Source: Nitrospirillum pindoramense (GTDB lineage Bacteria > Pseudomonadota > Alphaproteobacteria > Azospirillales > Azospirillaceae). From it: a DNA stretch of 64,000 nt. The notes below the pieces were generated by a model, which had not been told where the DNA came from, made no database searches, and saw only the letters and a program-made list of their open reading frames with translations. The DNA lies in assembly GCF_007827955.1 (NCBI RefSeq), contig NZ_VITR01000008.1, forward strand, positions 248,001 to 312,000, in the 5' to 3' direction. This document shows, piece by piece, positions 1 through 8,612 of this stretch; the stretch's first letter is position 1, and every line of letters starts with the position of its first letter. A program made the translations under genes and the position numbers.

Positions 1-66
1 TGGTTTTCCACCCGCCGCCGCACAGCCTGTTTCGCGCAGCCTTGGGGCAGCCTTGGGGATGATCCC

Positions 67-678
67 GTGAGCCTAGACCCAACCGACCCTCCCCCCCTGT
101 CGCCCGTGCTGCTGGCCGGGCTGGCGGCGCGCCTGATGCCGCCCCTGCCGCTGCTGGGCCGGCCCCTGACGGGGCCCGTTGCCGCGCGCCTGGCACAGGC
201 GGCGTTCGACCGCTTGCGCCGTCGGCACCAGGGGGTGTTCGACCGGCTGGCGGTGTTGGGGGAGCGGGCATTCCTGGTCGATCCCAGCGACCTGCCGGTG
301 CGCTTCCTGCTGCGGCCGGCGGGGGCTCGGCCGGGCCTCTGGCCCATCGCCGAGGGTAACGCCGCCCCGGCAGCGGCAGCCACCTTGCGGGCGCCGCTGG
401 GTGCGCTGCTGGCCCTGCTGGAAGGGCGGGTGGACGGGGACTCCCTGTTCTTCAGCCGGCAATTGATGATCGAGGGCGATATGGAGGCGGTGCTGATCCT
501 GCGCAACGCCGTGGATGGCGCGGACGTCACGCTGGAGCGCGACCTGGCAGACCGGCTGCCCCCGCGCCTGCTGTCCCTGGGGCGGCGCTGGTATGGCGAG
601 ATCGACAGCCTGCTGCACCTGGCGGCACGCGCGGCGATACAGCCCGCCAGCCAGCCGGTAACGGAGATCCGGCCATGA
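67..678 (+). CDS. ubiT: UbiT-like SCP2 lipid-binding protein
   Basis: 203 residues with a GTG start. The C-terminal two thirds resembles the SCP2 sterol-carrier fold of UbiT (YhbT), including a FSRQLMIEGDMEAVLILRN-type stretch near residues 135-153. UbiT is known to bind lipid and to act with UbiU and UbiV in O2-independent ubiquinone synthesis, probably presenting the isoprenoid intermediate. The stop overlaps the ubiU start by four bases (positions 675-678), which implies translational coupling, and ubiV follows directly. The first ~30 residues are proline- and leucine-rich and weakly constrained. The SD upstream of the GTG is poor, so the exact start is less certain than the identity. Confidence 0.85.
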   Translation: MSLDPTDPPPLSPVLLAGLAARLMPPLPLLGRPLTGPVAARLAQAAFDRLRRRHQGVFDRLAVLGERAFLVDPSDLPVRFLLRPAGARPGLWPIAEGNAAPAAAATLRAPLGALLALLEGRVDGDSLFFSRQLMIEGDMEAVLILRNAVDGADVTLERDLADRLPPRLLSLGRRWYGEIDSLLHLAARAAIQPASQPVTEIRP

Positions 679-1682
679 GCGCGCCATCCCTGTCCCTGGT
701 CTGCCCCGCCGGAACCCCGGCCGCCCTGGACGCGGCGCTGGAGGCCGGCGCCGATGCCGTCTATTGCGGCTTCGCCGACGCGACCAACGCGCGCAACTTC
801 CCCGGCCTGAATTTCAGCCAGGCGGAGATGCGCGCCGCCGCGACCCGCACCCATAAGGCTGGACGGTCGCTCTACATCGCCATCAACACCTTCCCCAAGG
901 CGGGGGATGAAGCCACCTGGCACCGCGCGGTGGACAATGCGGCCGAGGCCGGCGCGGACGCCGTCATCCTGGCCGACCTGGGCCTGCTGGCCTATGCCCA
1001 GGCCCATCACCCGGGCTTGCGCCTGCATCTGTCGGTCCAGGCCGCCGCCTCCACCCCCGAGGCCATCCGCTATCTGGCCCAGACCTTCGGCGTGCAGCGG
1101 GTGGTCCTGCCCCGCGTGCTGACCCTGGCGGAGGTGACGGACCTGACGGCGGCGGTGGCGCCGGTGGAAACGGAAGTCTTCGCCTTCGGCGGCATGTGCG
1201 TGATGGCGGAGGGGCGCTGTCAGCTGTCCAGCTATGTCACGGGCCAGTCGCCCAACACGCACGGCGTCTGCTCCCCCGCCGGGGCCGTCCAGTTCCGGCG
1301 CGAGGCCGGCGGCGATGTCACCTCCCGGCTGGGCGATGTCACCATCGACCGCCACCCGGCGGGCGCGCCGGCCGGCTATCCCACCCTGTGCAAGGGACGG
1401 TTCCAGGCCAACGGCACCACCGGATACCTGTTCGAGGAGCCGACCTCCCTGAACGCCGCCGACCACATCCCCGGCCTGATCAAGGCGGGGGTCCGTGCCC
1501 TGAAGATCGAGGGCCGCCAGCGGGGCCGCGCCTATGTCACCCGCGTGGTGGGGGAATTCCGCCGCGCCATCGACGCCGCCCTGTCGGGCGGCTTCACCGT
1601 GCCCGACCTGGCCCGGGGGCTGGCCAGCGAGATGGAAGGCGGCCGCGCCACCGCCGGCGCCTATGACCGGCGCTGGCGCTGA
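675..1682 (+). CDS. ubiU: UbiU, peptidase U32-family Fe-S protein of anaerobic ubiquinone synthesis
   Basis: 335 residues, U32 (collagenase-like) family. Four cysteines fit the [4Fe-4S] ligand pattern of UbiU: C175 (GGMC), C182 (EGRC), C199 (HGVC) and C239 (TLCKGRF). With UbiV it forms the heterodimer needed for prephenate-dependent, O2-independent hydroxylation of the ubiquinone ring. The ATG overlaps the end of ubiT, and ubiV starts 14 bases after its stop, so the three genes look like one operon. No protease function is expected for this subgroup. Confidence 0.93.
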   Translation: MSAPSLSLVCPAGTPAALDAALEAGADAVYCGFADATNARNFPGLNFSQAEMRAAATRTHKAGRSLYIAINTFPKAGDEATWHRAVDNAAEAGADAVILADLGLLAYAQAHHPGLRLHLSVQAAASTPEAIRYLAQTFGVQRVVLPRVLTLAEVTDLTAAVAPVETEVFAFGGMCVMAEGRCQLSSYVTGQSPNTHGVCSPAGAVQFRREAGGDVTSRLGDVTIDRHPAGAPAGYPTLCKGRFQANGTTGYLFEEPTSLNAADHIPGLIKAGVRALKIEGRQRGRAYVTRVVGEFRRAIDAALSGGFTVPDLARGLASEMEGGRATAGAYDRRWR

Positions 1683-1696
1683 AAGGGAGGATGATC

Positions 1697-2620
1697 ATGA
1701 GCCTCGACCGTCCCAAGCTGACCCTGGGCCCGCTGCACTTCCACTGGCCGGCGGCCCGGCGCCGCGACTTCTACGCCCGCATCGCGGATGAGGCGCCGGT
1801 CGACACCGTCGTGCTGGGAGAGGTGGTGTGTTCCAAGCGGGCACCCTTCTTCGACGGCGACATCCCCGAGGTGGCGGAACGGCTGCGCCGCGCCGGCAAG
1901 GAGGTGGTGCTGGGCAGCCTGGCCCTGGTCATGCAGGCGCGCGAACGCCAAGGCGTGATGGACCTGGCGGCCAGCGACGACTTCCTGGTGGAGGCCAACG
2001 ACTTGACCGCGGTGGCCGCCTGCGCCGGCCGCCCGCACGCCATCGGCCCCCTGGTCGCCGTGTACAACCCCAGCACCCTGGAACTGATGGCGCGCCAGGG
2101 CGCCACGCGGGTGTGCCTGCCGGGCGAGTTGACAGCCGACGCCATTGCAGCGTTGGCGGGGGCCGCCTTGGCCACGGGCACGCAGCTTGAGGTGCAGGCC
2201 TTCGGCCGGCTGCCGCTGGCCATCTCCGCCCGCTGCTACCATGCCCGCGCACATGGCCTGCATAAGGACGGCTGTCGCTATGTCTGTGAAAAGCATCCCG
2301 ACGGCATGGACCTGGACACCTTGGACGGCGCCCCCTTCCTGGCAGTGAACGGGGTACAAACCCTGTCGGGCAGCTACCTGGACCTGCTGTGCGACCTGGA
2401 CCGCCTACGCTCGCTGGGGGTGGCCCGCTTCCGCCTGTCGCCGCAGGATTGCGACATGGTGGCGGTGACGGAAACCTTCCGCGCCGTGCTGGACGGCAGC
2501 GTGCCAGTAGCCCCGGCCCGCGACCGCCTGCGCGACCTGTGCCCCGGCCGGCGCTTCAGCAACGGCTTCCTGCACGGGGTGGAGGGCATGACCTACCGCG
2601 CGGCGGCGGGGAGCTTTTAG
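1697..2620 (+). CDS. ubiV: UbiV, U32-family Fe-S partner of UbiU
   Basis: 307 residues from the ATG at 1697. That start has a GGGAGG Shine-Dalgarno six bases upstream; an in-frame ATG at 1691 overlaps the SD itself. Starting here puts the four candidate Fe-S cysteines at C45, C180, C193 and C197. The last three match the numbering I recall for E. coli UbiV. It is the second subunit of the anaerobic ubiquinone hydroxylation complex. Last gene of the ubiTUV operon; no clear terminator follows. Confidence 0.92.
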   Translation: MSLDRPKLTLGPLHFHWPAARRRDFYARIADEAPVDTVVLGEVVCSKRAPFFDGDIPEVAERLRRAGKEVVLGSLALVMQARERQGVMDLAASDDFLVEANDLTAVAACAGRPHAIGPLVAVYNPSTLELMARQGATRVCLPGELTADAIAALAGAALATGTQLEVQAFGRLPLAISARCYHARAHGLHKDGCRYVCEKHPDGMDLDTLDGAPFLAVNGVQTLSGSYLDLLCDLDRLRSLGVARFRLSPQDCDMVAVTETFRAVLDGSVPVAPARDRLRDLCPGRRFSNGFLHGVEGMTYRAAAGSF

Positions 2621-2680
2621 GGACGGGGTATCTGCACAAAAATTGCGCGAAAGATGCATCCACACCACGCCAGCGCCGAA

Positions 2681-2708
2681 TTGCAAATGCCGGCGAGACC
2701 GCTATCCT
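2681..2708 (+). promoter_or_regulatory. candidate sigma-70-type promoter for the DUF3857/TPR gene
   Basis: TTGCAA at 2681-2686 and TATCCT at 2703-2708 are separated by 16 bases, about 28 bases before the ATG at 2737. It lies in the only gap between ubiV and the next gene. Spacing and position fit, but both boxes deviate from consensus. Confidence 0.3.
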
Positions 2709-2736
2709 CAAGCGTATTAATCTTTGGGGGTAGCCG

Positions 2737-5700
2737 ATGCGGTATATGTGGGCGTGGATTGTATTGTCCTTTGCTTGGGGCATCCAGCCGGGCGAGGCCA
2801 AGGCCACCGACGCGCCTCTGCGGGGACCCGCCGCTGCTTGGGTAAAGCAACCCGCCCTCCCCTCGAAGATAGGCCCGAAGGGCGAGGCCGCCATTCAACT
2901 GTTGCTGCAAGATGAGCAACTGAATTTCACGCCGAACGGCACGGAATTCTTCCTTGAGACGGCGACCCGAATTCAGACACCGCAGGGCCTGGCCGCCGTC
3001 GGGACGTTGACCCTGCCGTGGAAGCCATCCACCGACACCCTGATCATACATAAACTCAACATCATCCGTGATGGTGAGGTCATCGATGTGCTGGCCAGGC
3101 AGTCCTTCACTGTCCTCCGCCGTGAACAAAACCTTGAGTATGCGGCGCTTGACGGCGTGCTGACCGCCGCGTTGCAACCCGAGGACCTGCGCGTGGGCGA
3201 CATCTTGAACCTCGCCTACACCTTGAAACGCAACGACCCCGTGCTGAAAGGGGCGGCCGACTGGACGCTGACCGCCCTCGCGGACCTGCCCACCGGCCAT
3301 CTGTCGTTGCGTGCCCTGTGGCCCCGGAAGCAATCACCCCACTGGAAAGCCAGCGAGGCGCTGCCCGGCGCCAAGGAAAGCCGGGACGGCGAAACGGTGG
3401 AGCTGACGCTGGCGCAGGATGACACACAGGCGCTGATACAACCGGCAGGAGCGCCGACGCGCTTCGTGCAGCGTCGCGAGATCCAGGTCAGCGACTTTGC
3501 CTCATGGGCGGCCGTCTCCAGCCTTATGCACCCGTTGTTCGCTCACGCGGCCACCTTGACCGAGCAATCGCCGCTGAAGGCTGAAGTGGCGCGGCTGCGG
3601 GCCCTGTCGCCCGACCCCAAGGTTCAGGCGGCAGCGGCGCTGACCCTGGTGCAGGATCAAGTCCGCTACGTCTTCCTGGGGCTGAATGACGGGGCGCTGG
3701 TGCCAGCGACGGCGGACGAAACCTGGAGCCGCAGGTTCGGCGACTGCAAGGCCAAGACAGCGTTGCTGCTTGCCTTGCTGCACGAACTGGGCATCACCGC
3801 CAGCGCGGTGTTGGTCAACACCGTGGACGGTGACGGGATGGAGGCGCGCCTGCCGGCCTTGCAGCACTTCAATCACGTCCTGGTCCGTGCCACGGTGGGC
3901 GGCAAGGATTATTGGCTGGACGGGACACGGATGGAGGACCGCACCTTGGATCGCCTGCCCACTCCGAGTTTTCATTGGGGATTACCGCTGGCCGAGAAGG
4001 GGGCAACGCTGATCCCCATCATGCCCGGCCCTCTGGACCGCCCCACCGTCAGCACCACGGTACGCGTCGACGCGTCCGCTGGGATACATCCCCCCGCACC
4101 GATACATGTCGAAAGCGTTTTCACCGGCATCGCAGCCATAGGCCTGAAACAACAGCTGGCCAATCTCATGCCCGCCGATCTGCAGCGCGGCCTGAACGAA
4201 TATTGGCGCAAGCAATATGACTTCGTCGACGTGACCTCGGTGTCCGCCACCTATGACGACACGGCGGAGACGGAAACGCTGATCATGGACGGCGTGGCCC
4301 GCATGGACTGGCAATACAACCGATATGAAATCGACGGGGTTGGCATGGGGTACAAAGCCGACCTGAAACGTACCCCCGGCCCCCACGAAGACGCGCCCTA
4401 CGCCGTGGCTTTCCCGACCTATACGCGGAATGTGGAAACCATCTTGCTGCCCTACGATGGCGGTGGATTCCATGTCAGCGACGGCGCCAATGTCGACCGT
4501 ACCATCGGAGCCACGCAGTATCACCGCGTAGCGACGCTGGCAGGCAGAACCTTAACCGTCGAGGCGACCCGGCGCAGCATCGCCCCCGAGTTCCCGGCCA
4601 AGGATGCCCCAGCGGTGCAACAAGCGCTGCGGGAGCTCAACAACAGCACCGTTTACGTCTACATGCCGCGTGATTATGCGGCAACGCCCAAGGACATCGA
4701 AACCCTCCTAGGCCGGCAACTCACGACCGCCGACGAATACACCGATCGTGGCTACAACCTGATGCGGGCGAAGAGATACAAAGAGGCCATCGCGGACTTC
4801 AACAAGGCGGAAGCGTTGAATCCCAAAATGGCAACCGCAATCGCTGACCGGGGCCTTGCCCATTACTGGTTGGGTGAACTGGATCAAGCGGATCAGGATT
4901 TCGATAAGGCGAGCGCCATCGATCCCCGCAATGCGTATGTGTTTCAAGGAAGGGGCTTGGTGGCCGCACAGCGCGGCCAATTGAAGGAGGCCGTGGCGGC
5001 CCTGTCGACCTCACTGGAAATCGACGCCAATAACGAATTCACGCTGACGCACCGGGCCCAGGCCTATATCCGGATGAAGGATTATGACCGCGCCCTGGAC
5101 GACCTCGCCGCCGTATTGCACCAGCACCCCGAATGGCTGGACGGCTATAGCTATCGCGCACAGATTTTTTTCACCATGGGCATGCCGGATAAGGCGCTGG
5201 CGGAAGGGCAGCGCGTCGTTGACGCCAACCCGAACACAACAGCGGCGTATATTGCCGCAGCCAATATTTACGCCTGGCTCAAGCGCAACGCTGACGCCGT
5301 GCGTGTGTTGACCCAGTCACTGGAAATCCAGCCAACGCCGGCGGCCTACACAATGCGGGCGGCCGTTCGCCCCGATACCGACAGGGCGGCAAAGCAGGCC
5401 GATCTGGACGCTGCCGTGAAACTGGACCCGAGCTATATAGCGGCCCGGCAGATGCAGGGAAGGCTAGCGATGGACGCTGGCAACCTGGAAGCGGCGGTGG
5501 CCGCTTACACAGCGGCGATGGAAATCAACGCAAAAGACTCCAATAACCTGCTCATGCGGGGCATCGCCTATTCCCGGCAACAAAAGGCTGATCTGGCGGC
5601 GAAGGATTTCGCGGCCGCCAGGGCGCTGGTCACCAATCCCTGGTCCCTGAACAACATGTGCTGGACGAAGGCCTTGGCCAACGTCGATCTTGAGGGGGCC

Positions 5701-5991
5701 TTGGCCGATTGCGACGCGGCACTGGCCCAGAAACAGGCTGAGGAGCCCACCTCCGCAACTCTGGATAGTCGCGGCTTCGTGCTGCTGCGGCTCGGCCGGT
5801 ACGACGACTCCATCGCCAGCTATGACGGGGCTCTGAAGCTGCGGCCCAACAGTTCCATGTCGCTCTTCGGACGGGGCATCGCGCACCTGCGCAAAGGAGA
5901 GACGGAGGCGGGCGCCGACGACATCGCCCAGGCGAAAGCGCAATACGCGGACGTCGCCACGGAATTCGCCAAATATGGCATCCAACCCTGA
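2737..5991 (+). CDS. Exported DUF3857 / transglutaminase-like / TPR protein
   Basis: 1084 residues. A hydrophobic N-terminus (residues 4-15) followed by a polar QPGEAKA stretch looks like a Sec signal, so the protein is probably periplasmic. Residues ~60-270 fit DUF3857. Residues ~290-420 form a transglutaminase-like papain fold with a plausible Cys-His-Asp triad: GDCKAK near 336, FNHVLV near 378 and DYWLDGT near 393. From about residue 660 to the end there are roughly ten tetratricopeptide repeats (for example SAIDPRNAYVFQGRG). DUF3857 plus transglutaminase is a known pairing in large bacterial proteins of unknown role; the long TPR tail suggests a protein-interaction scaffold. It appears monocistronic. 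GGGGG eight bases before the ATG is the likely SD. Confidence 0.85.
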   Translation: MRYMWAWIVLSFAWGIQPGEAKATDAPLRGPAAAWVKQPALPSKIGPKGEAAIQLLLQDEQLNFTPNGTEFFLETATRIQTPQGLAAVGTLTLPWKPSTDTLIIHKLNIIRDGEVIDVLARQSFTVLRREQNLEYAALDGVLTAALQPEDLRVGDILNLAYTLKRNDPVLKGAADWTLTALADLPTGHLSLRALWPRKQSPHWKASEALPGAKESRDGETVELTLAQDDTQALIQPAGAPTRFVQRREIQVSDFASWAAVSSLMHPLFAHAATLTEQSPLKAEVARLRALSPDPKVQAAAALTLVQDQVRYVFLGLNDGALVPATADETWSRRFGDCKAKTALLLALLHELGITASAVLVNTVDGDGMEARLPALQHFNHVLVRATVGGKDYWLDGTRMEDRTLDRLPTPSFHWGLPLAEKGATLIPIMPGPLDRPTVSTTVRVDASAGIHPPAPIHVESVFTGIAAIGLKQQLANLMPADLQRGLNEYWRKQYDFVDVTSVSATYDDTAETETLIMDGVARMDWQYNRYEIDGVGMGYKADLKRTPGPHEDAPYAVAFPTYTRNVETILLPYDGGGFHVSDGANVDRTIGATQYHRVATLAGRTLTVEATRRSIAPEFPAKDAPAVQQALRELNNSTVYVYMPRDYAATPKDIETLLGRQLTTADEYTDRGYNLMRAKRYKEAIADFNKAEALNPKMATAIADRGLAHYWLGELDQADQDFDKASAIDPRNAYVFQGRGLVAAQRGQLKEAVAALSTSLEIDANNEFTLTHRAQAYIRMKDYDRALDDLAAVLHQHPEWLDGYSYRAQIFFTMGMPDKALAEGQRVVDANPNTTAAYIAAANIYAWLKRNADAVRVLTQSLEIQPTPAAYTMRAAVRPDTDRAAKQADLDAAVKLDPSYIAARQMQGRLAMDAGNLEAAVAAYTAAMEINAKDSNNLLMRGIAYSRQQKADLAAKDFAAARALVTNPWSLNNMCWTKALANVDLEGALADCDAALAQKQAEEPTSATLDSRGFVLLRLGRYDDSIASYDGALKLRPNSSMSLFGRGIAHLRKGETEAGADDIAQAKAQYADVATEFAKYGIQP

Positions 5992-5999
5992 CGCCATCC

Positions 6000-6021
6000 G
6001 GCCGCTGGTGAATCAGCGGCC
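6000..6021. terminator. hairpin between converging genes
   Basis: Perfect 8-bp stem GGCCGCTG / CAGCGGCC with a 6-base loop, nine bases after the TPR gene stop. It overlaps the stop of the minus-strand gene ending at 6013. There is no T-run, so any terminator role is tentative. Confidence 0.3.
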
Positions 6022-6483
6022 ACCCTCCGCCGCGCCCGTCCCCGCATGCGCCGTCCCGTTCTGCCAGCTGTCGGTGTGGGGGCTAGAGACGGTTTCGGGG
6101 CTGGGGTGGCGCACGTCGGTGGGGTAGCCGTCCGGCAGGGTGCGACGGTGGGCGCCCAGCGCCTTGCGCATATTGGCCACGTCGTCCACCTCCACAACGG
6201 CGCAGATGGCGGACCAGTACACCTCTGCCAGCCTCATGCGGCTTTGGTAGCCTCGGGGACTTCGAAGCGGGGCCCAAGCCCCTGCATGTATCCGGGCATG
6301 GCCATACGCCCCATCCAATTGACGGTCGATGAACAGGGGCACCGCGGTCTTGAAATAGATATAGCCAGCGCATCGGCCGACCGGCAGCGGGGCGTCGACA
6401 GCCCCTCCTACAGGGCTTGTCGCCGGATATCCGGGCTGGCTGAGTTCCGGGGCCTTTTCAGGTTGGCTGGGCTCATTCGTCAT
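6013..6483 (-). CDS. hypothetical protein, possibly frameshifted
   Basis: 156 codons on the minus strand; a GGAG SD lies a few bases upstream of the ATG at 6483. I recognise no family. The N-terminus is proline-rich. The C-terminal part from MRLAEVYWSAICAVVEVDD onward looks coding-like. A neighbouring frame contains another coding-like stretch (MPGYMQGLGPRFEVPEATKAA) that stops exactly where the C-terminal part could restart by an ATGA overlap. It may therefore be two short genes or one gene with a frameshift. Confidence 0.4.
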   Translation of the reverse strand: MTNEPSQPEKAPELSQPGYPATSPVGGAVDAPLPVGRCAGYIYFKTAVPLFIDRQLDGAYGHARIHAGAWAPLRSPRGYQSRMRLAEVYWSAICAVVEVDDVANMRKALGAHRRTLPDGYPTDVRHPSPETVSSPHTDSWQNGTAHAGTGAAEGGR

Positions 6484-6708
6484 GCGCCTCTCCGCGCGCT
6501 ATGGGCCTCACGCCCCGCTGGGCAGACTTCAGGCCGTTCAACACCGGGGGAGCAATACCCCAAGCCGAGCCCCAAGCCGGGCGTGGTTCCGTCCTAATTG
6601 CCGGGATGGGGGAACAGCGCCGGCGCCCCGGCGGTTTTCACCATCACGGCAGGATAGGCCCCATCGCGGGATCCGCCCGCCGCAAGACACATTGAATGGA
6701 GGAAGGCC

Positions 6709-6945
6709 ATGGCCTCTTACGCGCCGCCCAGCGAACCGCCCCTGTCTCCGCCGCGCCCCCGCCCCCGAACCAAGCTCGAGCAATTGGCGGAGGGCGCCTA
6801 TCACGGCACGGGCGAGGCCCCCCCGCCACGCCGACAGGCAGAAAGCGGCCTGGGGACCAAGCTGACCGATATCCTGACCAGCGCCCCGGTGGCCTACACC
6901 GCCTTCGGCGTTGTCCTCGGCTTCATTTTCGGCCGGCGGAGCTGA
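6709..6945 (+). CDS. small protein with C-terminal membrane anchor
   Basis: 78 residues with a strong GGAGGAAGG SD before the ATG. The first ~50 residues are polar and proline-rich. The tail (~residues 55-78) is a single hydrophobic segment ending in FGRRS, with glycine spacing like the C-terminal anchors of ElaB/YqjD/DUF883-type proteins. The resemblance is limited to the tail. A strong bidirectional hairpin follows the stop. Confidence 0.7.
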   Translation: MASYAPPSEPPLSPPRPRPRTKLEQLAEGAYHGTGEAPPPRRQAESGLGTKLTDILTSAPVAYTAFGVVLGFIFGRRS

Positions 6946-6957
6946 ATGCGTACGACA

Positions 6958-6988
6958 AAGGCCCGCGGGGGCGTTCCCCGCGGGCCTT
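6958..6988. terminator. strong hairpin between convergent genes
   Basis: Perfect 13-bp inverted repeat (AAGGCCCGCGGGG and its complement) with a 5-base loop, between the plus-strand gene ending at 6945 and the minus-strand gene ending at 7012. It is well placed to serve both directions. The T-tract is short. Confidence 0.75.
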
Positions 6989-7011
6989 CGCCTTTGCCAA
7001 GATGGCTATGC

Positions 7012-7422
7012 TCAGCTCTTGGCGTAATGGAAGGCCGGCTGCTTCATCAGCACGTCCTTGTTGCCGCCGGGCAATTCCACCCTGTCGTCAGTGACCTGCA
7101 GGGCGCTGTAGGGGACCGCCACCAGGCGATCACCGACGCCCAGGAAGCCGCCCACCGACAGGATGGCATACGGCACGCTGTCCTTCTGCGAGATGATCAG
7201 GTCATCGACAGTGCCGACGGTGTCGTTCTGGTCGTTCACGACCTTGGCGCCGACGATCTTGGATGACCGATGGCCCGTGGCCACGTTGGCCACGTCAACC
7301 TTGGTGGTCGCGATGCGTTGCGTGGTGCCCTGCGCCAACGACGGCGCGGCGGGCAGGACCAAAGCGCCACCCAGGGCGGACATGCCGAGCGCGGCGGCCA
7401 GATACAGGTTCGCGCGTTTCAT
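7012..7422 (-). CDS. exported PRC-barrel domain protein
   Basis: 136 residues from the ATG at 7422, chosen because GGAGGA lies at correct spacing upstream and the N-terminus is then a clean signal peptide (MKRANLYLAAALGMSALGG, likely cleavage after LAQ). The mature part (SSKIVGAKVVNDQNDTVGT, DRLVAVPYSALQV) fits the PRC-barrel fold, common in small stress-linked alphaproteobacterial proteins. It lies downstream of ecfG on the same strand with a gap of about 210 bases, so it may belong to the general stress regulon. I did not find a convincing EcfG-type promoter for it. Confidence 0.8.
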   Translation of the reverse strand: MKRANLYLAAALGMSALGGALVLPAAPSLAQGTTQRIATTKVDVANVATGHRSSKIVGAKVVNDQNDTVGTVDDLIISQKDSVPYAILSVGGFLGVGDRLVAVPYSALQVTDDRVELPGGNKDVLMKQPAFHYAKS

Positions 7423-7634
7423 GGTAACTCCTCCGATTGTGCGGGCCTTGCCCGAGGCGCCCGTCGAGCTGCTCGAGAGGCTCCGCCAGGTTGTTGGAAG
7501 GCGGCTGCTAACCGCCTGAACAACCACCGGAAGCGGCCATGGTTCCACTCTGGCGCCGTATTGGCGCCACCGCCTCGCAATCGCCCCCCACAATCGCCCA
7601 AGACATTAACGCGCGATCACTCGCCTGACCGGCA

Positions 7635-8237
7635 TCAATGCCGGGTCCATTGCGTGGTGGAGGTCGCGTCGGCCCCGGCCGGCAGGCTGGTGCCGCTCAA
7701 CGGGACAACCCGGTTGGGCAGGCCCATGAGGCCGGCCAGCTTGGTGCGCGCCCGGTTCACCCGGCTCTTGATGGTGCCCAGGGCGCAGCCGCAGATCTCC
7801 GCCGCCTCTTCATAGCTGACGCCAGCGCCGCCCACCAGGATCAGGGCTTCACGTTGGTCTTCCGGCAAGGATGCCAGGGCGGCCTTGAGCTCCCGGCCGG
7901 CGATGCCCCATTCCTGCGCGGGCTCCATCATGAGCCGCGCGGTATGGAAACCATCGGGGTCGGCCACCTCGCGCTGGCGGCGCTTGGCGATGGAATAGTG
8001 GCGATTGCGCAGGATGGTGAACAACCAGGCGCGCAGGTTGGTGCCGGGGGTGAACTGGTCCGCGTGCGACCAAGCCCGGACAACGCAATCCTGCACCAGG
8101 TCGTCGGTATCGGCGGCGTTGCTGGTCAGTGAGCGGGCGAAGGCCCGCAGGGCCGGCAACAGGCGCAAAACTTCGTCGCGGAATTCCGGAGCGTGCGGGC
8201 CCGCTGCCGGGCTCGCCGACAATAAATCAGATGGCAT
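7635..8237 (-). CDS. ecfG: EcfG-type (ECF15) sigma factor of the general stress response
   Basis: 200 residues. Region 2 includes ADTDDLVQDCVVRAW and NLRAWLFTILRN. Region 4 includes LPEDQREALILVGGAGVSYE and CGCALGTIKSRVNRAR. These are the hallmarks of the alphaproteobacterial ECF15/EcfG group. EcfG directs general stress transcription when NepR is titrated away by phosphorylated PhyR. It is transcribed divergently from the PhyR-like gene at 8613, and nepR lies just beyond, giving the expected partner set. The C-terminal ~25 residues are an unconserved tail. Confidence 0.93.
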   Translation of the reverse strand: MPSDLLSASPAAGPHAPEFRDEVLRLLPALRAFARSLTSNAADTDDLVQDCVVRAWSHADQFTPGTNLRAWLFTILRNRHYSIAKRRQREVADPDGFHTARLMMEPAQEWGIAGRELKAALASLPEDQREALILVGGAGVSYEEAAEICGCALGTIKSRVNRARTKLAGLMGLPNRVVPLSGTSLPAGADATSTTQWTRH

Positions 8238-8495
8238 ATTATGCCCCCTATCGGGATTCTCCCAAGAAAACCAAATTTCTCAGGAATCGGATAGATGAGG
8301 TCGTCAGGACGATTAGGTGTATCGCCCCACGTTCTGTGACGTGCAGGGCAACAATAGACCTTTAAGACTGGGGCGTCTCTGGCTTTTCCGGGAGGGGACC
8401 GGACGCCTCTATTTTTCCACCTTTGCGTATTTGTCTTAGGCGAAAGCGCCTATACCAAACGAATTCACTATGGCGTGCGCCGTATCAGGCGCGCC

Positions 8496-8527
8496 GGGGA
8501 AAGTTCCGGCCCGAGGAAACTTTCCCC
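8496..8527. repeat. inverted repeat in the ecfG / phyR-like intergenic region
   Basis: GGGGAAAG+TTCC pairs with GGAA+CTTTCCCC around a 7-base loop, with one bulged A (12 paired bases). It sits about 85 bases upstream of the PhyR-like start in the 375-base divergent region 8238-8612. That region otherwise shows no gene and no clear GGAAC/CGTT promoter. It could be an operator or an RNA hairpin. Confidence 0.5.
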
Positions 8528-8612
8528 GCCATCGCCGGGTTGGGACGTCGACAGCTGGCCATCGCGATCAACACGCCGTCGAAGACCAACATAAACAGGA
8601 GAGACGCCGGTC

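Noticed and set aside
7423-8612. EcfG-type GGAAC-N16-18-CGTT promoters near the PRC-barrel, ecfG and PhyR-like genes
   Set aside because: The nearest matches (GGAAC-N19-TGTT before the PRC gene, GGAAA-N17-GGGTT before the PhyR-like gene, AGAAC-N19-CGTC before ecfG) deviate in spacing or boxes; none is convincing.
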